DNA of 18,489 nt from an uncultured Eubacteriales bacterium (GTDB lineage Bacteria > Bacillota_A > Clostridia > Christensenellales > Aristaeellaceae), in assembly GCA_902775835.1 (NCBI GenBank), contig CACYNZ010000044.1, positions 1-18,489 on the forward strand. Direction: 5' to 3'. Below the pieces are notes generated by a model that saw nothing but the letters and a program-made list of their open reading frames with translations, ran no database searches and was not told the DNA's origin. A program made the position numbers and the translations under genes. Shown in pieces: positions 1 to 6,946 of this stretch; the stretch's first letter is position 1; each line of letters starts with the position of its first letter.

Positions 1-713
1 CCGCCCCAGGCCGTTCCGGTAAAGAACGCAGGCCTCATCCCGCATTCCAGAGCCATTTCACGCAGCTTCAGGATGTACGCTTCCCCATCCGAGCCCGCCG
101 GAAGCCATTCATTGGAAATCCCCGTGGTAATCTCCCATCCGGCACCCGCATGCATGTATTCATTGTCCAGCTGCACGCCGATAATGGGGCCGCCGTTTTC
201 ATGGAATAGCCCCGTCATTTGCTCGCCGAGCTGCGCATACAGCCGGTGGACACAGGCCAGGAACTCCGGATCCAGGCTCCGCACTTCATAGGGTTTCCCA
301 TACATCCAGTCCGGAATGCCGCCGTTGCGCACCTCTCCGTGCGCAAACGGGCCGATGCGCAGGATCACATACATGCCGTGCTTTGCGCACAGCTGCACAA
401 AGCGCCGCAGATCCCGGCGCCCGGTAAAATCAAAGCTGCCTTCCTCTTCCTCCACATGGTTCCAGAACACATAGGTGGACACAATATTCACGCCGCCCAT
501 GCGCATCTTGATGATTTCATCCTCCCAGCGCCTGGGATCCATCCGGCTGTAATGGATTTCGCCGGAAACCGGAAAAAACGGCATTCCGTCGCGTTCCATG
601 AAATAGCTGTTGAAGGAAATGTGCTCCCCGGACGGGCCTGTGCCGGAAAAATCACTGCCCAGATCGTGAACTGGTGACGGCTGATACCCGATCAGACTGA
701 CTGTATCTCGCAT
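1..713 (-). CDS. GH35 beta-galactosidase-like glycosidase, N-terminal part (runs off window start)
   Basis: My own reading of the minus strand from the ATG at 713 gives 237 codons with no stop. Residues 50-57 read SGEIHYSR, the hallmark near the start of GH35 catalytic domains. LRIGPF lies at 118-123 and GGPIIGVQLDNEY at 174-186, where Glu185 is the expected acid/base; the nucleophile Glu would lie beyond the window edge. GH35 enzymes hydrolyse terminal beta-galactosides. The N-terminus has no signal peptide, so the enzyme is probably cytoplasmic and acts on imported oligosaccharides. The ATG at 713 is preceded by AGGAAT with a 7-nt spacer, and a TATAAT lies about 40 bp upstream. It is divergent from the AraC-type regulator at 1032, its likely controller. 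The family call is firm; the exact substrate is not. Confidence 0.9.
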   Translation of the reverse strand, partial: MRDTVSLIGYQPSPVHDLGSDFSGTGPSGEHISFNSYFMERDGMPFFPVSGEIHYSRMDPRRWEDEIIKMRMGGVNIVSTYVFWNHVEEEEGSFDFTGRRDLRRFVQLCAKHGMYVILRIGPFAHGEVRNGGIPDWMYGKPYEVRSLDPEFLACVHRLYAQLGEQMTGLFHENGGPIIGVQLDNEYMHAGAGWEITTGISNEWLPAGSDGEAYILKLREMALECGMRPAFFTGTAWG

Positions 714-753
714 GCTCAGCATTCCTTTCTTTCTCACGATTGCCTGTGATTGT

Positions 754-759
754 ATTATA
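754..759 (-). promoter_or_regulatory. Probable -10 element of the GH35 promoter
   Basis: The minus strand reads TATAAT, a perfect -10, about 40 bp before the ATG at 713. No good -35 lies 16-18 bp upstream; a TTGACA on the minus strand (793-798) is 33 bp away, too far to pair with it. A consensus -10 with a poor -35 suggests activator dependence, and the AraC-type regulator next door is the obvious candidate. Confidence 0.55.
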
Positions 760-851
760 CCGGTTTTTCCATACCTGCGCATTTCGATTTTCTGTCAATC
801 GTTTGAGAAAAATTGCGGTATTTTCATTTCCTGCCCTTTCCGGTTTTTCCA
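760..851. repeat. Pair of exact 12-bp direct repeats in the GH35/AraC divergent region
   Basis: CCGGTTTTTCCA occurs at 760-771 and again at 840-851. The copies are exactly 80 bp apart, close to a whole number of helical turns. The first copy abuts the -10 of the GH35 promoter on the spacer side. This is the arrangement expected of operator half-sites for an AraC-type protein, but the binding role is inferred. The rest of the 318-base gap between 713 and 1032 holds the two promoters and no credible small gene. Confidence 0.55.
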
Positions 852-935
852 GGAATAAATCCGCCGGATTCAATGATCTGTTCCATATATGCCGCACGAA
901 CTGTTTTCCGGAATGTTGACTTTCATTGCGAAGAA

Positions 936-964
936 TTGCTCATATTCCGGCAACATGCTATACT
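936..964 (+). promoter_or_regulatory. Probable promoter of the AraC-type regulator
   Basis: TTGCTC (936-941), a 17-bp spacer, then TATACT (959-964) preceded by TGC, an extended -10. Transcription would begin near 971. That places the upstream in-frame ATG at 967 outside the transcript and supports the start at 1032. Confidence 0.6.
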
Positions 965-1020
965 CATGTCCACAGATGCGTCCACCGTCATGAAACCTGC
1001 AGAATCCCGCCCGACATTTC

Positions 1021-1026
1021 AGGAGG
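1021..1026 (+). promoter_or_regulatory. Ribosome binding site deciding the AraC-type start
   Basis: AGGAGG followed by 5 nt and then ATG at 1032. No comparable site precedes the longer in-frame starts at 813 or 967. Confidence 0.8.
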
Positions 1027-1031
1027 ATGCC

Positions 1032-1922
1032 ATGAAATCCATTGAGTCCGGTGTGTCCCCGTCATCCGATTATTACGTATACGCGCCGAGCAGAACCGCG
1101 CAGAGCATGTTCTTCTACCCGCTCCAGTGCGGCATGTTTGAGTACGCCCCAGGATATCACCTCGAGCGCAGTTCCTTTGACAGCTTTCTTCTGATGTATC
1201 TGCAGAAAGGGAGCATGACACTCGACTGCGGCGGAAAACGGCAGACCATACCCGAGAAATGCTTTGCGCTCATCGACTGCTACCTGCCGCACGGCTATTC
1301 CACCGCCTCCGGCTGCACATGCCTGTGGCTGCACTTCGACGGCGTACTGGCCCGGAAATACTGCGGACTGATCACATCCCGGCTCGGACAGGTGTTCAGC
1401 ATGGGCGATGACCGCCCTGTACTGCGCATTCTGCAGGGCATCCTTGACGCCTTCCGGAACAGCAGGCAGGTCCGGGAGCCGCTTCTGTCGAGATACATCA
1501 ACGACATGCTCACGGAATTCATGCTGCTTCAGCCGGAGAGAAAGCAGGCTGCCCTGGACGACAGCGCCGTGAACCGGGCCATAGGGCACATGAATGAGCA
1601 CTTTGCGGAAAGCGTCACTGTACAGACGCTTGCCTCCACAGCCGGCCTGAGCCCCTGCCATTTCATCCGGGTATTCCGCCAGAAAACCGGTTATACACCG
1701 CATGAATACCTGGTAAACCTGCGCATGGCCTCCGCCCGCTATCTGCTGAAATACACAACCCTGTCCGTCAAGGAAATCTGCTTCAACACAGGATTTGCCA
1801 GTGAAAGCGTTTTCTGCAATGCGTTCAGGAAACAGCATCAGCTGAGCCCCCAGCAGTACCGTCTGAGTGGTGCGGAACATGCAGACAATGCGCGGCAGTA
1901 TTTACCGGAAGATTCCGTATAG
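1032..1922 (+). CDS. AraC-family transcriptional regulator
   Basis: The product is 296 residues, normal for the family. Residues about 15-160 form a cupin-like sensing domain (AraC-type arm and beta-barrel). Residues about 180-280 are the AraC/XylS DNA-binding domain, with a first helix-turn-helix near 195-216 (VTVQTLASTAGLSPCHFIRV) and a second near 244-267 (LSVKEICFNTGFASESVFCN), ending in the typical LSPQQYR. Such proteins usually bind a sugar and activate adjacent catabolic genes. The start at 1032 is chosen for its perfect AGGAGG and because the mapped promoter starts downstream of the alternatives. It is divergent from the GH35 gene, so control of that gene, possibly by looping between the 80-bp-spaced repeats, is a reasonable inference. 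The transcript ends at the hairpin at 1956-1995. Confidence 0.93.
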   Translation: MKSIESGVSPSSDYYVYAPSRTAQSMFFYPLQCGMFEYAPGYHLERSSFDSFLLMYLQKGSMTLDCGGKRQTIPEKCFALIDCYLPHGYSTASGCTCLWLHFDGVLARKYCGLITSRLGQVFSMGDDRPVLRILQGILDAFRNSRQVREPLLSRYINDMLTEFMLLQPERKQAALDDSAVNRAIGHMNEHFAESVTVQTLASTAGLSPCHFIRVFRQKTGYTPHEYLVNLRMASARYLLKYTTLSVKEICFNTGFASESVFCNAFRKQHQLSPQQYRLSGAEHADNARQYLPEDSV

Positions 1923-1955
1923 ACGATATGCCCTTTCCCATATCTGACGCAGATG

Positions 1956-1995
1956 AAAAGGGACCGTCCCAAAACGTTTTGAGACATCCCTTTTT
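1956..1995. terminator. Bidirectional Rho-independent terminator
   Basis: A long, nearly perfect hairpin: outer stem AAAAGGGA/TCCCTTTT, then GTC/GAC and CAAAA/TTTTG around a CG-centred loop. It ends in TTTTT on the plus strand and has AAAA at its 5' side, which gives a T-run on the minus strand. It lies between the convergent stops at 1922 and 2015 and would terminate both the regulator and the long minus-strand operon. Confidence 0.85.
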
Positions 1996-2014
1996 CTGTC
2001 CACGCTCAGAAGTG

Positions 2015-3484
2015 TTACACGGTCTGTTTTCCACAGTGCACCGCGATTATGACGGCTTCCTCCGCCGGAACCTGGATGCGGATCCGGTCCACGGCCGAGA
2101 CCACCCATGCACGGGGTTCCGGCTCGGATGCGGTCAGGATTTCCGCCCATACCTCTCCTGTTCTCTGCCAGTCCGCCTGAATGCTGAAGCTTTCCGGATG
2201 CTCGCTGGCACATACGATCAGGAACCCGTCCTCCAGCTCAAAGCGCTTGACCAGCGCGTGTGCCGGCAGATCCTCGAGTCCCTGCGTGTCCCGGAACCTG
2301 CCGTGTCCGTAGCGAGACAGCCATTCCCGGCGCAGACGCACCAGCTGCTTCAGCCGCCGGAACTGTTCCGGATCTCCGCGCCAGTTGTTGTCATATTCCA
2401 GATCATAGCACCAGAAATACGCATCCATGACAAACGCCCTGTGCAGAAGCTGCGTCGAATGCCGGGCCACATGCTCCGGACGCATGGCCGAATGCCTGCG
2501 CGGATTCATCATGTCCACCAGCATCTGGTCCGGGAAGGTATACTTGTAGACTTCAGGCATTCTGGCTTCCCAGGGGCAGTGGAGCTCGGAAATCAGCTGT
2601 CCTCCCACGCTTGCGCCATAGATGTCATTGCAGCCCTCATACAGGATGGCCAGTTCTTCCTCCGGCACCTTTTCGCGTATCTCCTCCAACAGGTCTTCAT
2701 ATCCCTGGTTCCAGGCACAGGGATTTCCCGCATGCTCTGTGTGTCCCGGATGATAGCACTTGATGGAGGTGGCCATGGCGAACTGATCCAGATAAATACT
2801 GTCCGCCCCGATTTCATGCACCAGGTAATCCACCGTGTCCACCAGTCTTGCCCGCCAGCCCGGCTCAGATATGCACATGGACGCAAACTCAATCTCATCC
2901 GCGCCATACTTCTCGATCCAGAGCCTGCCGTTTTTCTGCATGATGGCGCTGCGCGCAATCAGGGCGTGTTCGTCCTCAAAGGCCGTATTGCAAAGGCGGG
3001 AATTGATATAGAAGCTCACATGTCCGCCCATGTCCCTGACCGTCCGGATGGCCGCCTTCAGCGCATCCGCCCCGCCGAGCAGATGGTTCGGCGTATAATG
3101 CGGGAATCCGTAGTCAAACCCGTCCTCATGCCAGCCGGCCAGCAGCAGATGACTGATGCCCATGTCCAGGGCCTGGCGCATCAGCTCAGGGATATCCCGG
3201 AACGTGTGCACAATACCGCCTTCCTGATACTGGAAGTCATAGTGCGCCATGAGTGCCGGGCTCTGGTTAAACCATTGGGGGCGCAGCGGCCGGATCCGGG
3301 CCTTCGGCAGAGTTTCAAACCATGCCCGGTATGCGTCCGCCGCCCAGTGCCAGTCACCTTCATGCAGGGCAAGAATGCACTGCCCGCTCTCCCACTCGCC
3401 CGCGCCAAGGGCTGGACGGTGGATCACAGCCAGGCCTGTGCCCGGATTCTCCTCGCCGAAGGATTCCATACGCAGGCCCTTCAT
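2015..3484 (-). CDS. DUF6259-type putative glycosidase, C-terminal fragment of a broken gene
   Basis: The 489-residue frame holds the putative catalytic barrel of a DUF6259 protein, homologous to the intact copy at 6943-9021. Matching landmarks are a GDW...YRAW motif (residues 43-55), AGWHEDGFD (116-124), Asp233 in GADSIYLDQF and Glu283 in AILYEGCNDIYGA. The Asp and Glu sit 50 residues apart, as in the paralogue (49 apart), and may be the nucleophile and acid/base; that is inference. It has no proper start: the homologous frame continues upstream of the ATG at 3484 to about 3520 (GLNLACRNESHV), where it collides with the frame of the N-terminal fragment. The ATG at 3484 has no convincing ribosome binding site. 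It is the last gene of the minus-strand operon and is followed by the terminator at 1956-1995. Confidence 0.8.
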   Translation of the reverse strand: MKGLRMESFGEENPGTGLAVIHRPALGAGEWESGQCILALHEGDWHWAADAYRAWFETLPKARIRPLRPQWFNQSPALMAHYDFQYQEGGIVHTFRDIPELMRQALDMGISHLLLAGWHEDGFDYGFPHYTPNHLLGGADALKAAIRTVRDMGGHVSFYINSRLCNTAFEDEHALIARSAIMQKNGRLWIEKYGADEIEFASMCISEPGWRARLVDTVDYLVHEIGADSIYLDQFAMATSIKCYHPGHTEHAGNPCAWNQGYEDLLEEIREKVPEEELAILYEGCNDIYGASVGGQLISELHCPWEARMPEVYKYTFPDQMLVDMMNPRRHSAMRPEHVARHSTQLLHRAFVMDAYFWCYDLEYDNNWRGDPEQFRRLKQLVRLRREWLSRYGHGRFRDTQGLEDLPAHALVKRFELEDGFLIVCASEHPESFSIQADWQRTGEVWAEILTASEPEPRAWVVSAVDRIRIQVPAEEAVIIAVHCGKQTV

Positions 3485-3513
3485 GACATGGCTTTCGTTC
3501 CGGCAGGCCAGGT

Positions 3514-4149
3514 TCAGGCCTGGCGCACATACGCGCCGCGTTCGTCGCGTTCGCCCACGGCCTGACCGAGGTTATATGTATACAGATAGTTCTGCCATTT
3601 CCAGCGGATCAGCTTCGGGCTGGAAGCGAGCTGACGGGTGGGATTGTCCATCCGGCAGCCGGCAAAATGCGGATATACAAGCACGTTGTCCGCATAGCTT
3701 TCCCCGAGCCAGATACCGTCCAGGGCCGGGAATGCAATGTCACAGGCTTCATATCCGGTTTCATTGCACAGTTTCAGCTGCCATACGGACCGGCAGCTGT
3801 CCTTCTCAAGACAGATGTACACCCTGGCTGAGAGCGCCGCCGGCTCTTCCTGCACCATCACTCTGGGATAGTACAGCTCAGCCTCCGCTTCGCCATCACC
3901 CTGACGCAGGGTGATAACCGGTTTCAGGGACGCATCCTTCCGGAAATCCTTATGGCGCGGAAGCGTAAAGCGCACATCCCCGCCGGGCATGGACAGCATT
4001 CCGTCGAGAATCGGGCCCGCCTCCTGGATATGGTTCTTCAGGATATTGTCCCCTGTTTTTTCCCGCACAAACTCCAGCACTTCCCCGCTCTCCGCGTCCA
4101 GCGCAAGGGAGATCACGCCATTGGTGATATGCAGTCTGGACTGATACAT
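3514..4149 (-). CDS. DUF6259-type putative glycosidase, N-terminal fragment of a broken gene
   Basis: This 211-residue frame encodes the beta-sandwich N-terminal part of a DUF6259 protein and stops at a TGA (3514-3516) just before the barrel. The last residues (DERGAYVRQA) match the paralogue's region before its residue 180. The next recognisable residues in the other frame (GLNLACRNES) match the paralogue from residue 200 (GLYIGSED). About 18 residues, including the paralogue's SMQWFDWY, are therefore missing. A deletion of roughly 50-60 nt that also shifts frame fits best. The start at 4149 is preferred over 4155 because AAAGGAGG (4158-4165) is 8 nt from it but only 2 nt from the other. The stop of the DUF4838 gene is 20 nt upstream, so both sit in one operon. 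Confidence 0.75.
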   Translation of the reverse strand: MYQSRLHITNGVISLALDAESGEVLEFVREKTGDNILKNHIQEAGPILDGMLSMPGGDVRFTLPRHKDFRKDASLKPVITLRQGDGEAEAELYYPRVMVQEEPAALSARVYICLEKDSCRSVWQLKLCNETGYEACDIAFPALDGIWLGESYADNVLVYPHFAGCRMDNPTRQLASSPKLIRWKWQNYLYTYNLGQAVGERDERGAYVRQA

Positions 4150-4157
4150 GACCATTG

Positions 4158-4165
4158 CCTCCTTT
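4158..4165 (-). promoter_or_regulatory. Ribosome binding site deciding the start at 4149
   Basis: AAAGGAGG on the minus strand, 8 nt before ATG 4149 and only 2 nt before ATG 4155. A strong, intact site on a broken gene suggests the break is recent or is a sequencing artefact. Confidence 0.75.
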
Positions 4166-4169
4166 CATT

Positions 4170-5882
4170 TCAGATGGGATACGATATGCCGCGCACATCT
4201 GCCCGGTCCCTTGTATACCGGCTCTTTTTCAGACATGTCGCGGTATCCTCCCAGTCCTTGCGTTCAAACAGTTCCGTAATCCCGAGTTCCGCCGCGTCCC
4301 GCAGAAAACTGTCCACGCGCCCGGCGTGTCCCGCGTCTTCCGGGTCTTCCCGGACCAGCACGGCATAGCGGACCGAGAGCATTTCCCGCTTCACCCGCTC
4401 ACGCACCGTATCCTCCCCGGCCGCCTCCAGTGCCCTGCGAAGCAGTCCTGCCGCTTTTTCCAGAAGCGTGTCCGTGAGCCATGGCGCGTCCGACATGTCA
4501 TAGATGCCCACGTGCGCATCGCCCGCGGCATGCCGCCAGAGTTCCACATACTCCAGCATGAACCGGGCTGCCTGCCTCCAGTAGCCCTGCGCAAATTCCC
4601 GGATCAGGCATTCCACATCCGCATCCGGGTTCCACAGAAGCTTGGCCAGCAGATAGATCTTCAGCGGACCCAGGGCCGAGGACCGGCCCAGGGAGAAGTT
4701 TCCCTGCTCGAACACGCCCTCCACCCGATAGTCCCGGAACAGTCGGAGGTTTTCCTGAAGCACATCAAGGTTCGGGAAAGGAAGCAAGTAATTGGCATAG
4801 TTGGTGGTGTAATCCCAGATGAACAGATGCCGGCAGATTCTGGACCAGCCTTCCAGATCCTGGAGATAGCTTTCCCCATTCGCCGGCGCCACAGCAAAGC
4901 CGGCGGCCGACCCGTACTGCACGTCGATCCCGCCATGCTCGCGCCGGCATGCGCGGATCGGATGCGAAAAGCAGCATTCAATGGAGCACAGCCGCACGAT
5001 CACATTGTCGCGCGGACGGGTAAGCTTCGGCGGACGCCGGCAGTACAGATAGGCAAAGGTATGGATCCGAATCCCGGGATGCGTGCGCTCCACCTGCTCC
5101 GCCACCTGATTGACGAACCGGATCACGGTGCCGGCGTGGCTGCCCTCCGCCTCGTCCACTGCCCGGCAGGCAGGACACTGACAGGGATGATACCAGTCAT
5201 TCATGGATACGGAAAAGATGTCGCATTCCGGATGCGCATCCGCCCAGGCCCGCACGCCTTCGGTGCACAGCCGCAGCACATCCGGGTTCGTCAGACACAG
5301 CTGGGTCTTTTCCCGCAGCCGGACCCCGTTTTCCTCGGAGAAATACTCCGGATGCGTGTCATACCAGCGGCTTACGGGGACCAGCGTATCAAAGGTATGA
5401 CTGAAATTGTAAAACATCATTTTCCCGCCCTGCTCCGGACGGATCGTGGACCTGGCTGAGTTCAGGCGCAGGCGTACCGCAAAGCTCCCGTCCATGGCCT
5501 CACGCCAGAACAGCTCTCTGGCCCGAAACGCAGGCTTCTGAACCTCTTCCCCGGGTTTTATCTCGGCGGGAAGATCGGGAATCACGTCGCAGTCCACGGC
5601 GAGAAAGCGGTAGCCCATCTTTTCCATCAGCGCATGCGCGCCGTAGACGACGCCCGCACCGTCCCCGGCCTCTACCAGCACACCGGAGGCATCCGCACGT
5701 ATGCGGAAAGCGCCGCCCGTCAGGTCCGAAGCGGACTCGCTCAGCCGGATCCGGATGCCCTCACTGCCCTGTATCTGCACTTCCTCCACGGAAGGGGAAG
5801 CGCACAGATACCGTTTCAGTTCCGAGGCCGCATACCTGACCGGTCCGGAAGCCTGCACCGAAAAACAGACTGAGTATTTCAT
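4170..5882 (-). CDS. DUF4838-family protein, putative glycoside hydrolase-like enzyme
   Basis: The 570-residue product has an N-terminal alpha/beta domain (about 1-110) like the one preceding GH20 and GH67 catalytic domains, including GVVYGAHALMEKMGYRF (77-93). A DUF4838-type barrel follows. SVSMNDW (224-230) and the cysteine cluster PCQCPAC (Cys234, 236, 239) are typical of DUF4838 proteins as I know them. Later landmarks are FIWDYTTNYANYL and GVFEQGNF, plausible sugar-facing segments. There is no signal peptide, so it is probably cytoplasmic. The family is often found with glycosidases, but its reaction is not known to me, so no substrate is assigned. It lies 17 nt after the GNAT gene with AAAGGGA before the ATG, which fits operon translation. 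Confidence 0.82.
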   Translation of the reverse strand: MKYSVCFSVQASGPVRYAASELKRYLCASPSVEEVQIQGSEGIRIRLSESASDLTGGAFRIRADASGVLVEAGDGAGVVYGAHALMEKMGYRFLAVDCDVIPDLPAEIKPGEEVQKPAFRARELFWREAMDGSFAVRLRLNSARSTIRPEQGGKMMFYNFSHTFDTLVPVSRWYDTHPEYFSEENGVRLREKTQLCLTNPDVLRLCTEGVRAWADAHPECDIFSVSMNDWYHPCQCPACRAVDEAEGSHAGTVIRFVNQVAEQVERTHPGIRIHTFAYLYCRRPPKLTRPRDNVIVRLCSIECCFSHPIRACRREHGGIDVQYGSAAGFAVAPANGESYLQDLEGWSRICRHLFIWDYTTNYANYLLPFPNLDVLQENLRLFRDYRVEGVFEQGNFSLGRSSALGPLKIYLLAKLLWNPDADVECLIREFAQGYWRQAARFMLEYVELWRHAAGDAHVGIYDMSDAPWLTDTLLEKAAGLLRRALEAAGEDTVRERVKREMLSVRYAVLVREDPEDAGHAGRVDSFLRDAAELGITELFERKDWEDTATCLKKSRYTRDRADVRGISYPI

Positions 5883-5899
5883 GCCGTCCCTTTCTGCCC

Positions 5900-6946
5900 T
5901 TACAGGTCTCTTGACATCATGGCAAAGCGGCGCACCGGCCGGAAGCCTGCCCGCAGGTATATCTTCTGCGCGTGATTCTCCACGCCCGTGAACAGGGTGG
6001 AAAACGCCGCGCCCTCGGCAATGAACTCCTGCATCAGCAGGTGAAATAGCACCGTGGCAATGCCGCGTTTTTCAAACATGGGATCGGTGCATATGCCGCA
6101 GAACCATCCGCGGCCGCTCTCCTGAAGATCCACAGGGCCTGTGAATCCCACCAGATATCCGCCGCAGGTGGCGGCCAGCAGCGGGCGCGGGCCCGCGGGC
6201 ACCTTGCCGCAGGGCAGGAACCGGATGTCCGTGTTGGGCCGGTTTTCCAGGTGGCAGGCTGTTTCAGAGGCAAGCACCGCTCGCCAGTAATTGCTGCCCA
6301 CCCGGTCACAGAGCCGGTCAAAATCATAGCCCAGATGCGGATCATACCTTCCGGTCTCAATGCCCTGGCTGCGCAGGCTCTGCCGGCGCGCGTCCAGGTC
6401 AGGGCAGGGCACGTACTCCCTGAGGTTCAGGTACATGGCGACTTCCCGGTCCTGTTCATGGAACCCACGCGAAAGGAAGAACTCATATCCCCTGCCTTCT
6501 ACGTCCACGCCCGGCGCATTATTGTGATCATGCCCCGGTGTTCCCGGTATATGCCAGTCCAGGTTTACCGGATTGTCATTGCACAGTGCAGCGGTTTTCT
6601 TTCCGCGCCTGCGGAATTCGGCAAGCATTGCCTCCAGCAGCGCTGAGCCGATCCCCCGGCAGCGCTCTGCCGGGTCCACAAACACAAACGTGATGTATCC
6701 CGGCGAATTCTCATTGGTTTCTCCCGGGAGATAGACCTTCTTGCACACACCGTGGATAAAGCCCGCTATATTCCCGTCCTTTTCATACACAAGGAAGCAG
6801 GCCGGATCATGGTTCGGGTCTCCCAGCACCTTCCGCTCCATATAGGCCTGATCGCTCTCAAAATACACGACCTCTCCGCTGCGCACGCACGCGTTCCATA
6901 TCTCGAGCACACGCGGAAAATCCCGGGGTTCAAACGCTCGGATCAT
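5900..6946 (-). CDS. Tandem GNAT-domain N-acetyltransferase-like protein
   Basis: The 348-residue protein carries two GNAT folds. The first (about 1-165) has the acetyl-CoA pyrophosphate loop RCRGIG (95-100) after the strand YITFVFVDP. The second (about 190-348) has EKRGIA (292-297) and the C-terminal signature NHAQKIYLRAGF (324-335). In two-domain GNATs one copy is often degenerate; here both keep a recognisable loop. GNAT enzymes move acetyl from acetyl-CoA to an amine. Its start overlaps the stop of the upstream DUF6259 gene by four bases (ATGA), so it is translationally coupled to a putative glycosidase. That suggests a job in the same pathway, for example acting on an amino sugar, but the acceptor is unknown. 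Confidence 0.85.
   Translation of the reverse strand: MIRAFEPRDFPRVLEIWNACVRSGEVVYFESDQAYMERKVLGDPNHDPACFLVYEKDGNIAGFIHGVCKKVYLPGETNENSPGYITFVFVDPAERCRGIGSALLEAMLAEFRRRGKKTAALCNDNPVNLDWHIPGTPGHDHNNAPGVDVEGRGYEFFLSRGFHEQDREVAMYLNLREYVPCPDLDARRQSLRSQGIETGRYDPHLGYDFDRLCDRVGSNYWRAVLASETACHLENRPNTDIRFLPCGKVPAGPRPLLAATCGGYLVGFTGPVDLQESGRGWFCGICTDPMFEKRGIATVLFHLLMQEFIAEGAAFSTLFTGVENHAQKIYLRAGFRPVRRFAMMSRDL

Noticed and set aside
652..897. Small minus-strand frame of 81 codons upstream of the GH35 gene
   Set aside because: It overlaps the GH35 start in another frame, crosses the promoter, and has no ribosome binding site or recognisable product.
813..1031. N-terminal extension of the AraC-type regulator from 813 or 967
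   Set aside because: The promoter at 936-964 and AGGAGG at 1021 place the start at 1032; the extra residues do not resemble the family.
3484..3571. Programmed ribosomal frameshift as explanation for the split DUF6259 gene
   Set aside because: No slippery heptamer is seen at the junction, and a segment present in the paralogue is missing, which a frameshift alone would not explain.
1928..4144. Plus-strand open frames opposite the broken DUF6259 gene, including one from 1928 to 3565
   Set aside because: They are antisense to a gene with clear homology to the intact paralogue, and begin within the terminator region without a promoter.
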